A stretch of DNA of 64,000 bases from Corynespora cassiicola (GCA_022059125.1 JAEUWY010000010.1:1-64000), one strand, 5' to 3'; counted from the first letter of the stretch, positions 43,289 to 54,542 are shown. Numbers and translations are program-made. The notes: generated by a model from the sequence alone, not told the origin.

Positions 43289-43297
43289 GTATATAAT
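43289..43297 (+). promoter_or_regulatory. TATA element upstream of the repeat-protein gene
   Basis: GTATATAATGG lies about 165 bases before the ATG at 43459 and is followed by a pyrimidine-rich leader. Confidence 0.4.
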
Positions 43298-43458
43298 GGA
43301 GGACATGTACGCTTCTAAATCATCATCAGCTCTTCAGCCGACCAGTCTTTCCTTCCAACTTTCACACTCTTTTCCTCTCCACGCTTCGACCAAGCACTTC
43401 CACTCTTTCAGCTACTACCAACTTAATCTTTACAAGTAATCCTTTACCAAACTACAAA

Positions 43459-44661
43459 ATGAAGTTCTCTCTCATCACCATCGCTGCTTTCAGCGTCATG
43501 GTCGCGGCTGCACCTGTCGCCCAAGAAGCTTCTTCCCGTGGTGGTAGTGGAGGATACGGCCAGGTCCAACACGGTGGTCAAAAGCCTAACTCTAGTAGCC
43601 ATCACCAGCCTGGTCAGGGCCAGCAGGGACCAGGTCAACAAGGTCCCGGCCAACAGAACGGTGAAGGCCAAGGTCCTCAGGGCAACCACGGCAAGCCAGG
43701 AAAGGAGCACGGTTACGGCAAGCACAAGGCTCCCCAGGCCGGACAAGGAGCGCCTTCGCACAACCAGGGATCTCACGAGCAGCCCGCCTCTCACGCTCAG
43801 CTCCCTGAGCAGGGAAAACCTTCGCTTAGTCAACCTCAAGAGCTCGAACAGAAGCACCCTGAGCCCAAGAAGGAGCAGCCCCAGCAGCATGAGCAGCCGA
43901 AGCACTCCAAGCCCGAGGGTCACGGTCAGCAACACGGCCAGTATGGCAAGGGTCACGTTTCTCGTCCTCAGAAGAACGAAGGAGAAGGAGCCAAAGAGCA
44001 GGAGGCTCCCAAGCACGAGGCTCCCAAGCACGAGGCTCCCAAGCACGAGGCTCCCAAGCACGAGGCTCCCAAGCACGAGGCTCCCAAGCACGAGGCTCCC
44101 AAGCACGAGGCTCCCAAGCACGAGGCTCCCAAGCATGAGGGTGACAAGAAGGAGCAGAAGAAGCCCGAGGTTGACGATGAGCACTGGAAGCATTTGGATT
44201 CTCACTACTTGCAAGGGCTCCGTGAAATTATCAAGTCTCAAGAAGAGAAGCAAGGGAAGGGCAAGGAGTCCAAGGTCCCCGGACAGCAAGAACACAACCC
44301 CCTCTCTGGCGGCAAGGACGACATGAAGAAGCCCATCGAGAGCAACCACGGCGGAGCCAGTGATCTCGGCGCCCCCCTCGGTGGCGAGAAGAAGGGACAG
44401 AGCAGCCAAGGCGAGAACAACGGTGCCGAGAAGGGTGAGGACCGCAAGCAGCAGCAGGGTGGTGATGAGGACAACAACAGCAACGAGTCCGAGGAGAAGG
44501 AGGGTCAAGAGGGTCAGGGTGAGGGTCAGGACCGCGAGCAGAACGACCGCGAAGGACAGAAGCAGAACGGCCCTCAGGGACACAAGCCCTCCGGAAACTC
44601 CGGCCGTCCTGGCCAGAACGGTGAAGGCCACCAGCAGTCTCAGCACGGCGGCCACTACTAA
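43459..44661 (+). CDS. Secreted low-complexity Gln/Gly/His/Lys/Glu-rich repeat protein
   Basis: Single exon, 400 aa. The signal peptide is MKFSLITIAAFSVMVAAAPV. The mature chain is almost wholly Gln, Gly, Pro, His, Lys and Glu, with PGQGQQGPGQQGPGQQ near the start and nine perfect EAPKH pentapeptides in the middle. The only ordinary-looking segment is DDEHWKHLDSHYLQGLREII at about residues 240-262. There is no cysteine in the mature part and no GPI signal. The CT-rich leader and the codon choice ending in C or G suggest strong expression. Such proteins may coat hyphae or form extracellular matrix, but no function can be assigned. The antisense strand is also open over the whole gene. Confidence 0.8.
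   Translation: MKFSLITIAAFSVMVAAAPVAQEASSRGGSGGYGQVQHGGQKPNSSSHHQPGQGQQGPGQQGPGQQNGEGQGPQGNHGKPGKEHGYGKHKAPQAGQGAPSHNQGSHEQPASHAQLPEQGKPSLSQPQELEQKHPEPKKEQPQQHEQPKHSKPEGHGQQHGQYGKGHVSRPQKNEGEGAKEQEAPKHEAPKHEAPKHEAPKHEAPKHEAPKHEAPKHEAPKHEAPKHEGDKKEQKKPEVDDEHWKHLDSHYLQGLREIIKSQEEKQGKGKESKVPGQQEHNPLSGGKDDMKKPIESNHGGASDLGAPLGGEKKGQSSQGENNGAEKGEDRKQQQGGDEDNNSNESEEKEGQEGQGEGQDREQNDREGQKQNGPQGHKPSGNSGRPGQNGEGHQQSQHGGHY
44002..44136. repeat. Nine tandem 15-bp units (EAPKH)
   Basis: The unit GAGGCTCCCAAGCAC is repeated nine times. Eight copies are identical and the last has CAT for CAC. Near-zero divergence indicates recent expansion or homogenisation. Confidence 0.95.
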
Positions 44662-45753
44662 GTGTTGCAACTTTTAGGGCATCAGCCCATCTTTTCTTTG
44701 TATACATATTTGCCATTCTCCATGATGCGGAACGTTTAAAATGGGGTTGGCTGCGATGTTAGTGTAGGAAGGTTTTAGATTTCGATTCATAGGGTACGAT
44801 TATTTAATAATGAATCTTGCCTTTATAAAACTTGCATCTGACCTTGCTGTGAAACGTTCAAGTTTTAGTTGAGATTTGAAAAAAAAAAACACCAAACTGA
44901 GACTTTCTATCTCCGTCATATTCGGCGAACCCTGCGCTCTGTTGTGAGCAGATGGGGACTAGCTATCGCTGTCAGCGGTTCGTAACTCGCGAACGGACCT
45001 CGTGTGGGTTGCTACATCGACGCAACGTTCAAGTCTCGGACTATGAAGTGTGCACAGCTTGATACAGACCCACTCCATTGCAATTGTTGTGGGGAGGGGA
45101 AGCTTGCGCCGCGGAGATTATTCTAGCGCCAGCGCTTTGATCACGCGTGGCATTGGGGTTCCGACCATGATTTGGTATTTTCTTCGTCGATCAAGTGTTC
45201 GCGAAATCACAGGGAGGATTTTTGCTTGGCGCCGACTCTCAAAACAGATTGTGGCCAGAGTTATATGACATTGCAATATGTGCGGGCGCAGTGGTCGAAT
45301 TATCCTCCTATGCGTTGTCAAAACAGTCAAAAGAAGCTTGCAAAAATGACTTGGACCATGCTCCGTACACCACCTGCGCTCGATTAATATCGCAACCGCG
45401 ATCTGTGTAATGCTGAATTGATACGGGAACTCCAAGTTTATGTTCCCGTGCATGCTTCGAGAGCAGAGTTAGCGTGTTTTGAAACACCATTGGTGGAGAA
45501 ACGCCCGTTGGAGGCGCTACGCGAGTAGGCGTGTTTCTAATATAATATAAAGTCTTGGAAACTCCACCGCCCAAAGAATCGCTTTTGGAGCAAGAAAAAG
45601 GGCAGGGCGTAAGGGGTTTGGAGAACTGTTGGCGGACATGGCAAGGTCCTTATATATATATATATATATATCCCAGTTGTAGTCGTTCAAAATATTTCAG
45701 AGCCAGTACAGCCTTGAATATTCAAATCCAACTCTGTCATCTCCATTAGCATC
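44662..45753. other. Intergenic, with TA repeat upstream of the LPMO-like gene
   Basis: No gene supported. Short overlapping frames at 45050-45570 have no domain. A (TA)n run at about 45650-45671 lies about 85 bases before the next ATG and may serve as its TATA element. Confidence 0.5.
45650..45671. repeat. (TA)n microsatellite
   Basis: About 11 TA units in the core promoter position of the gene starting at 45754. Confidence 0.85.
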
Positions 45754-46544
45754 ATGTTCTGCAAAGTTGCAACTCTCGTCGCATTCGCTGCCGGAATCTC
45801 TTCGGTAGCCAGTCATGCGCTTATTGACGTTCCAGCTCCACGTAAGGTATTAACAGCCTATACATGACCTGGGAGAATGATGTATTGACTGTAGTCCAGG
45901 CTGGTCCTGCTTTCGAGGAACGTTGCGGTGCTGCTGTAGTAAAGGAGCTCGAAAAGGGTGTGTTGCTCCCGTTCCCTTCCGAGTACGAGGCTCGTCATTA
46001 ACACTACTATCACAGACATCGCCGGTCCCATCGAGAACGCAATGGCTAAAGCCGACTCGAGCTACAAATGCGATGCGTACCTTTGCAGAGGATACCAATA
46101 CGAAGACAACACGGACAACGTCCAGGCATACAAAGCCGGTGATGTGGTAGATTTCCACGTCAACCTTGTTGCCGGCCACAGGCCCGGTTATGCCGTAAGT
46201 CACCAATCTATATGTACTCAGGCGCCAATGCTAACTTCTTCCTCTTTTGTAGAATATCTCGGTCGTCGATTTGGCCGCCAACAAGATCATCGGCGAGCCA
46301 CTTATTGAGTGGGGTTACTGGCCATGCAACAGCAAGAACCCTTGCGATAATGACAGTGAGTTCAAAAATCCATCCTCTGATGTCCCCATGCTTACTTGCC
46401 TTAGTCGACTTCAATATCACAATTCCCGATAGCCTGGCATCAACATGTGCAGAGGGCGGACAATGCGCACTTCAGTGGTACTGGATCGCAACCGACAAGC
46501 CGCAGACATACGAGAGCTGCCTCGATTTTACAGTCTCGGTATAA
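45754..46544 (+). CDS. Secreted LPMO-like (LPMO_10/CBM33-type) protein
   Basis: Five exons: 45754-45846, 45900-45957, 46016-46194, 46253-46355 and 46405-46544. The frame is 190 aa with every junction in phase. The signal peptide (MFCKVATLVAFAAGISSVAS) is followed directly by His21 (HALIDVPAPRKAGPAF), as in copper monooxygenases whose N-terminal histidine forms the histidine brace. A second candidate ligand is the histidine in AGHRPGYANISVVD. DFTVSV at the end supplies an aromatic near the axial site. Disulfide candidates occur in CDAYLCRGY, WPCNSKNPC and CAEGGQC. Related fungal proteins are annotated as chitin-binding type-4/LPMO. Whether this one is catalytic or a copper-binding relative is not decidable here. 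Confidence 0.75.
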
Positions 46545-47472
46545 GGGACACATGAAGTTCTTTCATGGGAGCTCTTGACGGTCAAGGGCTGATCAGTGCT
46601 GTTTCTTCGATTCATACCGTATATATTCGAAATTCTGCGCATTGTATATACGCAGGCTGCGCATTCCGCATGGGCATTAAATGGAAGTAATACCTACATG
46701 TCCCCAAGTACTCTGAATTCTTTGCCTCACGTGTCGAAGATGCCGTGTTTTAAGATGCTTTAATGCTAGGTGTGCCCTTAGAAATTGTAAGTGGGAAAGT
46801 TGCAGTGGTGATGTCGGATAAGCCGTTGTCGCCGTCTGAGACTGGGCTTTAATCGCAGGGCCAGCCGCTTCCAGCTATATCTTACAGAAATCCAACTAGC
46901 ACCTTTACATCTGCACTCTATGGGACCTGCAGAGCATATTGTCTAGGTAGCATCGATATTGATTTCGCATGTCCAAAAACACGACAGGCCCTTTTTCGGG
47001 AATTCGATCGGGTAGCGTCCCAGAAGCAGCTAGCATGCCGATGGCGCATGGCGACTCATTAGTGAAACGGCACACACGGCACTCGACGGAGATAACTTGC
47101 GGGGTTCAATGTCTGGGGTGGCAATGCACAAGGACCGTGACCAGGTTGTGCTCAAATTTTGGTGCTCACTTTTGAGGTCGTCGTTCAAGTGCTGAAAGCT
47201 GTTGTAGACCTTCACGAATCCGGGCGACACACGCTCACGCAACAATGTAATGATTTTTTGATTCAACTCATCACACCGAAATGCCATGCGTGCATCAAAA
47301 AGAATAAATCGATGCGACTGGTGAAGCCAACAGGTCTTGAGCCTGAATTATAAAAGAAGAAGAAGAAGAAGAAGAAGAAGAAGAAGAAGAAGAAGAAGAA
47401 GAAGAAGAAGAAGAAGAAGATATATATATATATCCGAAAAAGAAACGAAACGAAGAAACGAGTTGTAGCCGC
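46545..47472. other. Intergenic with (GAA)n microsatellite
   Basis: No gene supported. An AAG/GAA trinucleotide run at about 47355-47420 followed by a short TA run ends just before the GH53 stop codon, so it is probably in the GH53 3' untranslated region. Confidence 0.55.
47355..47433. repeat. (GAA)n plus (TA)n microsatellite
   Basis: About 22 GAA units followed by about six TA units, downstream of the minus-strand GH53 gene. Confidence 0.9.
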
Positions 47473-48525
47473 CTAAATGTTCTGGAACACATTGAGGCTG
47501 CTAAGCGGGTTGGCATTTTCATCAAACATGGGGTTCCATTCGCACGGCGATCCCAAGACAGCATTGTTGAACCAAGCTCCCTCCCAGTACGATATGCCCA
47601 CGGCCTGGGAGATCTCGCCCAGAGTCTCCGCCGTCCTTTCCACCCACATGGTCTGACCTTCAGCAGTGAGGGGAATGTCGTCCGTGTCCGGAGGGAAAAT
47701 GACCTCCGAGCCTCTCTTTGCGCACCCGACGGGCCAGTTCGTCTCGACAATCATGACCTCTTTGTCGAAGCGGTCGACCAAGTTCTGCAATGAGGCCTTG
47801 AGGTTCGCTCGGGTGGCAATCTCGCCCCAGAACGGGTAGTGCGACACGGTCTGCTGGTCGATGTCGGAGAGCTGGAAGGTACCCTCGGCGATGATCATGT
47901 CATAGAACCATTGTTGGTTGTCTAGGTCTGCGCCGTGTGACAGATGAATCTGAATTTTGGGAGGTGGATCGAGAGGTGAAGCACGGATTGCGGCTGAGGC
48001 TGCGTGCAGCAGCTTCGCCAGGTTCGCTGGTTGATCGTATTTGCCGACAGGCCACAGCAGGCCGCCATTGATTTCATTGCCTATGGTGATGGTGGTGGGA
48101 ACAAGGCCGGCATCTGCAAAGGTGTTGCAGACTTCCGAAGTATAGTTGTAGATGGTACTCTCCAGGTTCCCAATATCTGTAGGCCAGCCGGTGGGAATGT
48201 CCTGCAGGCCAGGGTTCGTCCAGGTATCGCTGTAATGCAGGTTGAGGCCGAACATCAGTCCAGCTGCCTTGGCTCTCTTTGCCAGTTCAAGGTTGTAGTC
48301 AATTCCGTAATCACCGTTGACAGTCCAGACCCGCTGGCGCACCATATTGACCCCGCTAGCGACGAGAATATCTTCCAAGGGTTGGACTTCGCCCTGCTGA
48401 TTGAGGAAAACCTCACCGCGGCGTTCTTCAGCGAGAGTGGAAGACCAGTCCATGGCTCGGTAGGTGAGTGCGGCTTGGATTCCGGGTATAGCCATAGTGG
48501 CCAACGCGAGAGACGTAAAAAGCAT
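47473..48525 (-). CDS. Secreted GH53 endo-beta-1,4-galactanase
   Basis: Single exon, 350 aa from the ATG at 48525, which begins a signal peptide (MLFTSLALATMAIPGIQA). GH53 motifs are complete: the opening LTYRAMDWSSTLAEE, VNMVRQRVW with YGIDYNLELAKRA, GLNLHYSDTWTNPG, TITIGNEINGGLLWP with the acid/base Glu, and VMIVETNWPVGC with the nucleophile Glu. SYWEGAWFNNA completes the barrel. The enzyme cuts the beta-1,4-galactan side chains of type I arabinogalactan in pectin. The length agrees with the Aspergillus enzymes. It complements the GH43 genes upstream in the window. Confidence 0.95.
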   Translation of the reverse strand: MLFTSLALATMAIPGIQAALTYRAMDWSSTLAEERRGEVFLNQQGEVQPLEDILVASGVNMVRQRVWTVNGDYGIDYNLELAKRAKAAGLMFGLNLHYSDTWTNPGLQDIPTGWPTDIGNLESTIYNYTSEVCNTFADAGLVPTTITIGNEINGGLLWPVGKYDQPANLAKLLHAASAAIRASPLDPPPKIQIHLSHGADLDNQQWFYDMIIAEGTFQLSDIDQQTVSHYPFWGEIATRANLKASLQNLVDRFDKEVMIVETNWPVGCAKRGSEVIFPPDTDDIPLTAEGQTMWVERTAETLGEISQAVGISYWEGAWFNNAVLGSPCEWNPMFDENANPLSSLNVFQNI

Positions 48526-49238
48526 AGTGGTAAAGGATAAAGGAGCGACAAGTGAAGAATCAAAGCAGAGTTTCTGAACGAATAACCCCACGCATTGATA
48601 TTAGCATATATCTATGACAGGGTTATCAAGAGAGAAGAGGATGAAGTGAAAATCAGAGTAAATCTTGCATGTCGTTCGGAACTGCAGGGGAAGAAGGTGT
48701 TCAAGCTTTCCGGCCTTCTTGTGCAGTGAAAACGATGAGCTTCAATGTAAAAGGAGCAGAAGGGCCCTATGCTATACCCATCCGGGTAGGCAGATTAGCA
48801 TTGCGACATCATTTAGATTCGCATGGGGCGAGGCTTGATCAATGGCTGATGTTTAGGGCTAGAAATTGACCGCTGTGATCCCTTTGCCTTCTTTAATCTG
48901 CCCAGGGGGTCCTGCCTTGTTTCAAATTTCGCTCAGACCCTTGTCCTTATCGCTCAGCTACAAGTCCGATAGCGCCAACGCACATGTGCTTGAGGAGGCG
49001 CACATCTATGTGTGGCATGCTCAGAGAGCGTTGCTCTGCCGTCTATCAACGTTGGCGAAGCAAAGGATTCGTGTTAGAGGCAAGGGGTACCCGGCAATAT
49101 TCGGCGTCCCACCGCTCCTGGACATCTCGGGGAAGGGCGGCAGGGGAGGCGATCTAGATCAACGCACGGCCCGGTAGCCGAATGATAAACATCTACAAGG
49201 CGGTTTGGCCGTCCTGCCTGTCCGCACACCAATCGACA
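48526..49238. other. Intergenic between divergent GH53 and BBE oxidase genes
   Basis: No gene supported. It contains the two divergent promoters. GC content rises toward the BBE gene. Confidence 0.5.
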
Positions 49239-50864
49239 ATGCCGCCGCACAACAGCTGGAAAATGCAGTTTTCTTGGGTGTGCGTAGCATCCTTGTTTGC
49301 GACCCAAGTGGTCGCAGATGAGGCGCTCGCCACTCTCTCTGGCAGCAACAGCAGCGCATGCTCGCTACTCCAGTCCGAGTTTCCTTCTCATACGTTTCTC
49401 CCTGGCTCTGCTGGGTATGCGTATGAGACGCAATCACGTACGATGTCGCATCCGCCAGCAATTTCGATTCTGATATTGTACAGAATATTGGACGCCAACA
49501 GCCTACAGCACCCCGTCATGTGTTTTTGTTCCACAGAATGCTAGCCAGGTGTCTATCGCTGTCATAACCATGCGTTTGACGTCCTCCAAATTCGCAGTAC
49601 GAAGTGGTGGTCATATGCCAATTCCCGGATACAACTCAATCGATCAACCTGGCATTTTGTTATCAACATCGAACCTTACAAATCTAGACCTTTCCAGCGA
49701 TAATTCTACTGTGGCTATTGGCGCTGGAAATAGGTGGCGCGATGTGTATTCCTATCTTGCTCCCTCTGGACTTGCAGCTGTCGGAGGGCGTGTGGGGGGA
49801 GTGGGCGTTTCGGGCTACTTATTGGGTGGTGGCATATCGTTCTATTCGAACCAGTACGGATTTGGGGCTGATAACGTTGTCAAATATGAGGTAAGGTCAT
49901 TCCAGAACTCGGGCGTATCTTGACTTAATAACCCTAGTGTGTCCTCGCAAGTGGCGCAGTCGTAGAGGCCACTGCTGCGAACGAGTATTCGGACCTTTTC
50001 TGGGCTCTCAAAGGGGGCGGCAACTCTTTCTGCATCGTAACTCGCTTCGACATGGTGACCGTCAAATCCCCAAAAGTATGGGTCGGGATCGCACAGTACG
50101 ATCAGTCGCAAGCGGCGGGGTATCTGGATGCGGTATACAACTTCGGGCGATATGGCTCGGCCGACTCCAAAGCAGCGATCATCCCTACCATACTCACACT
50201 GCCTTCAATGAACATGACCGTCTACGCCGCCGCCAAGTTTTACGACTCGGAAGCCGATAATCCTACCGTATTTGAAAACTTTACCTCGCTAGCAGCGGTT
50301 GCCGATTCATACATGCTGCAACCGCTTGCCACGTATATCGCTGCAACCGATGCGCTGCAACCAACCGGGCTACGTCAAGAATTCCGAGTCGTATCCTCAG
50401 TTGTGAACCAAGATGCGGTCAACCTCATTCACGATACATTCATCAAACTAGTGAATGCCAGATTAGATGACGTCGCGAATGTACAGGCTTCCATTACCTT
50501 CCAGCCCATAACGAAAGAGTTCATACAGCAGGGTATCAACAATGGTGGGAATCCTCAGGGGATCGACATTTCCAATGCGCCATACTTCTGGATAGTAGAG
50601 AACTGGACTTGGACCAACTCGGCCGACGATGCTGTTGTGCGTGATTGTGCAGACGAGGTGACAGCAACCATCAATGACTTGCTCGAGAAGCACTCGCACC
50701 ATGCAACCTACCTTTATATGAACGATGCAGGGAAGGGACAGCCTGTTTGGGAAAATTACCCCGCAGAGAATCTGGGGCGGTTGAAAAAGATACGACAGAA
50801 GTATGACCCGCTCAGGATTTACACCAACCTCATGTCAGGTGGTTGGAAAGTCGCTCATCTATGA
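49239..50864 (+). CDS. Secreted FAD-linked oxidase, berberine-bridge-enzyme type
   Basis: Three exons ending at 49437, spanning 49484-49890, and starting at 49938, with introns of 46 and 47 bp. Three in-frame ATGs (49182, 49239, 49263) are possible. The last gives the best signal peptide (MQFSWVCVASLFATQVVADE) and a 502-aa protein. The FAD_binding_4 domain shows YWTPTAYSTPSCVFVP, AVRSGGHMPIPG, whose histidine is the usual covalent FAD anchor, and GGRVGGVGVSGYLLGGGISF. The cysteine that makes a second flavin bond in some BBE proteins is not evident. The C-terminal BBE segment (VWENYPAENLGRLKKIRQKYD) closes the chain. The family oxidises sugars, alcohols or alkaloid-like substrates. The CAZyme setting suggests oligosaccharide oxidation, but secondary metabolism is equally possible. 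Confidence 0.88.
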
Positions 50865-52028
50865 ACGATATGGACGGATTAGTAATTGGGGATCAGCTGC
50901 ACCCAGTTCGTTTCATTTATAGGGGCGGCCATACGTACACTTTGCGAACACCTCCATTCGATGCACCTATTCGGGGAGTCTCAGTGATATGTCGTACGAC
51001 CACAAGATTGGAGTCCTGTGAGTTTGCACAGAAAGGGATACTATTCCGCGCTGTGGATCTATCCATCCTGCGGGCCGACTTCGATTGCGCAATCTAGCCG
51101 TACGCAGGTATACTGAGCCTTGTCTACGTCTCCAACAGGAATAGTAAAATCATCTTGTTGTACCTGATGTCATCATCGTGATATGAAGGAGTGCAGAGCA
51201 ATCGTTGCGGAAGGGCAGCATTTTGACAAATTCTCCTTGCTTTGTCATGTTGCGACGGTGGATTCTGAATCTCCACATATGCTATGCAATCCTGGCTCAT
51301 CCATGAGAACCATGCGGTCTTAGTCTGCTCCAGTGTTTGAGGTTATCCCAGGACCATAAAGAGCGCTGCACTATGAATGTTGTCGCACCCTAATCATCCA
51401 AGAATGCCTATCCTCTGGAGCACCATGCCTTATTTCATGGGATGTAGCGAAGAACGAAAAAAAATACAAGAATGAGCCTTTCTAAGAATGAAATAATGCA
51501 TCGCCACTTGTATGGCATTGAAAGCTCCTTAGCCAAGCCGTAATCGCCGCATAGGTCGCGCTAGGCTTAACAGCGGCGCAACAAGAACTTGGTGAACGCC
51601 CATTTTACCTTAGGCTGCTAGAGCTCGGCGAAACCAGCCAATAGTGGATTCTTTTTCCAACACATGATTCCAATCATTCATGGGGACCAGGGCAATCGGC
51701 CCTCCATAGTTCGCCCCGTGGACCCGACAGAGCCCCACTAGGAAGCTTTCAGGACGAAATACGGTGCTAAGAATGTGATTCTTAATCTGAACATGAGTCT
51801 GGAGTATCGCTTTGGAAGCTAGCACAGGTGTTAAAAGCATCGTCCATCCTCGTCTGTTCCCCACTCAGGAGACAAAGCTCCCGTCGTTCGCTACTCACTC
51901 CATGAGTTTTGGGCCACTCATGTTGAATAAGGCAGTTAATTAATTTCTTGTACAGCCTTCTTCTGAATCCGATTCATCGCTCAGATCGCTTGACTTAGTG
52001 CAGACTGCCAGTCTATTTGGTTTGAAAC
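50865..52028. other. Intergenic, no supported gene
   Basis: A minus-strand frame at 51610-51864 lacks a convincing start and any recognised domain. The remainder has no structure that I can identify. Confidence 0.5.
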
Positions 52029-53366
52029 ATGGTTTTACCCTATGATGAGCTCATGGTAGGACAGGCGTTATTTTTCTCCCTATTCCACTAATTATATGAT
52101 AGGCTCTAGTGTGGACAATGTGGAGTATCGCCTTGGCCATGACAGCTTTCCGAGTTGGGCTACGGTGGTATCAACAACGACAATGGTTTGCAGACGACTA
52201 CTTCCTCCTCTTTGGATTTGTATCTTTGACTGCATCAACCGCTGTCATTACGAGTGTTCTTCCTCACTTATACTCGCTTGGCCAATATACAAGGGCATTG
52301 ATGGCCGACTCTCATACACCTTTACCCATGACAGCAGACGAATATTCGCGCAGGAATTCGTTATCATTGAAATTGATGTTCAGGTAAGAGAAATATTGAT
52401 TACTTGAAGAGATCCTAGCCTAATCCTTCGACTCATTTAGCCAGATGCTCCTCTGTCGGACTACATTATGGGCCAGTAAGTGAAAACTCGGCTTATTCGA
52501 TCTTCGAGAGCCTTGGTTACTGACTGATCCCATAGCAAAGTTTTCGATTTTGTTTTTCTTCCGCCGACTGGTTGATGGTCTGCCAAGATATATAAAAGCA
52601 TGGTGGGCTTGCTTTACTGTAGTATTGCTTCTCTATGTCGCGTGTATGGTAACAAATTTTTTCAAATGTGTTCCATTGAACAGATATTGGACAAGTACGT
52701 AGTCCATCAGATTACTATTAAACACAGGAGAAGACTGACAACAAAATAGCTGGGTGTAACGAGAGTAGCGACCTCGTACGCGCAACAGCGCTGATCAGAT
52801 TTGAGACCGCTGCCGATGTGGCTGCAGACGTACTGATTATGATCCTTCCCCTAAAGCTCCTGTGGAATCTTCAGATTTCTTTGCGCCAGAAGATTGGCCT
52901 CGCGGTAATCTTCTCCCTGGGTACAATCCTTATCGTATTCGCCTTTGTACGACTTGTACAAGTATCCCGAGCGAATGCTTTGACTGCGAAAGATCCCACC
53001 ACATTCGAAAACGGGCCACTTCTTCTCAACACGTGGAGTCACATCGAGTGTTCCGTTTCCGTCATTGTCGCGTCGCTCCCTGCCTTTCGCTCTCTCCTCC
53101 GTGGCAAAATTGGTCGTACCCAGCCAACCAGTTACGGGAAATCGGAATACAGCAGCGAACAACATGGAAGCTCTTGGGCGGGGAAAAAAGTGAAGCTCGT
53201 GACCAAAAGCCATGGGACTACCATGGGATTGGACAGCCTTGGCGAGAATGATCATGAGACAGATGATGCCTGGGGCGATGAGACAAGACTGCGACCCGCC
53301 GGCGGGATTCAGAAGGAGGTAGCATACACGGTCATGCATGACCCCCGATCTCGGGAAGTCTTGTGA
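52029..53366 (+). CDS. SAT4/PTH11-type seven-helix membrane protein
   Basis: Five exons: 52029-52055, 52103-52383, 52441-52475, 52536-52694 and 52750-53366. The joined frame is 372 aa with all phases matching, including a 9-codon first exon and a 35-nt third exon. Motifs include VGLRWYQQRQWFADDYFLL, MLLCRTTLWATKFSILFFF, FKCVPLNRYWTTGCNES, VAADVLIMILPLKLLW and NTWSHIECSVSVIVASLPA. These define the rhodopsin-like domain of fungal SAT4/PTH11 proteins. The GCN/C pair in the extracellular loop is conserved in the family. The C-terminal 95 residues are a polar cytosolic tail. It is a second family member in this window, probably a surface sensor. Its ligand is unknown. Confidence 0.88.
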
Positions 53367-54542
53367 GACACCCCTATCTCGAAAACCTCCAAGAATTCGT
53401 GTCCGGTTTGGACTGTGTATTTTTTTCAAGCACCGACATCGATCGTTTCAGTATTTGGGGTTCCCCCTCCGTCAACTTTGTTCGGAAGAGCGATAGGTTT
53501 CGACTACGGGACCGTGGGCGTAGACAGTCAATTGCATCTGAGAATGCTTTGCGGACACTTCTGAGTTTCTTCTCTGCCCCGTGCAACGTGGCCTCGATAT
53601 CAAATTTGATATGGCCTATCGGTAGTTGATGCATTCTTCTTTGCTGACCGCAAGCGTTGTTGGCCAGGGGATACTGCTGCTTGAACGTGGCATAGGAATC
53701 CGAGATTGCGATCTGGGCAAAGACGTTGGAAAGAGTAAACACGACAAACGATTGGGATGTTCAAAACAACCTGTCGCGAATGCCTACCATTTATACTGAT
53801 CTTCTGGCCGGGCCAGATAACAGTCTTGACGTACCGGTAGGTTGCACCGATCTAATAACATACAAGACAGTGAATGATCCTTTGGATTCGCAAGCCTAGA
53901 CAGATAAGGCTGCAGCTGTTGTATCAGAAATTGGCCTCATCCCTGAAAATCAATACTTCGGACACTTCCGCGGCAAATGCATGAGATGCTTCTCCTTTCT
54001 TTTGCGATAAACGGTCCGCACCTCAAAGCCATGCCATCAGAAAGCAATCGCCAATGGAAGTGTGATCAAACTTGTGACGAGAAGAGACGCATGGCGTAAT
54101 TAGTGACATGTGTGAATTATCCGTTCTGCATATTATGTCTTATTAAAAAAAACCTTCGTGGTAGAGCCTGGCTGCGAAAGAGGGCATGCAACGGTTCGCC
54201 GATCGTTCATGACTCAACATCACCGCATTGCCGGATGGGCATCTCAACAGTCCAGTCGCGATATCTTCTAGCAATCAACAAATCTCAAATGAGAACAAGC
54301 TAGACAATGAGGCAAGTCTGGATCGATAGATTCAGAAATGGAGCGCGGTGCCTGCTGCACGGTCACAAGGCCTTCAACTCATATGCTGACTCTGTTCCTT
54401 CCACTTTCCTAGGGGCTAACACCAAACTACCTCACACTCGTTGGTTTTCGAACTGATCACCTGGTCAATTACTTGACAGGCGCCTTGGATAGCCGACTCG
54501 TACGCAGCAAATTACCGGATCATTGCTTGTCGCATTGAAAGA
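53367..54542. other. Intergenic, no supported gene
   Basis: Overlapping frames on both strands at 53363-53742 contain no domain and start with non-ATG codons or immediately after the previous stop. Nothing else seen up to the secreted-protein ATG. Confidence 0.5.

Larger units (their letters stand above)
41076..43458. other. Long intergenic region with weak gene candidates
   Basis: About 2.4 kb without a supported gene apart from the weak 75-codon frame listed separately. A short sequence ACTGCAATTCCTAGCGC occurs twice (about 41669 and 41820). The last 170 bases before 43459 are strongly CT-rich, with TATATAATGG near 43290, a typical leader of a highly expressed fungal gene. Confidence 0.5.

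Noticed and set aside
43444..44670. Minus-strand 408-codon hydrophobic frame as a membrane-protein gene
   Set aside because: It mirrors the sense gene exactly, its LVLGS repeats are the complement of the EAPKH units, and the sense frame has a signal peptide, TATA element and leader. Kept only as a finding.
45650..45671. TA run as a transposon target or origin
   Set aside because: Simple microsatellite in core-promoter position. No flanking inverted repeat.
51610..51864. Minus-strand 84-codon frame
   Set aside because: Starts with GTG. A downstream ATG gives about 75 residues with no domain or signal peptide.
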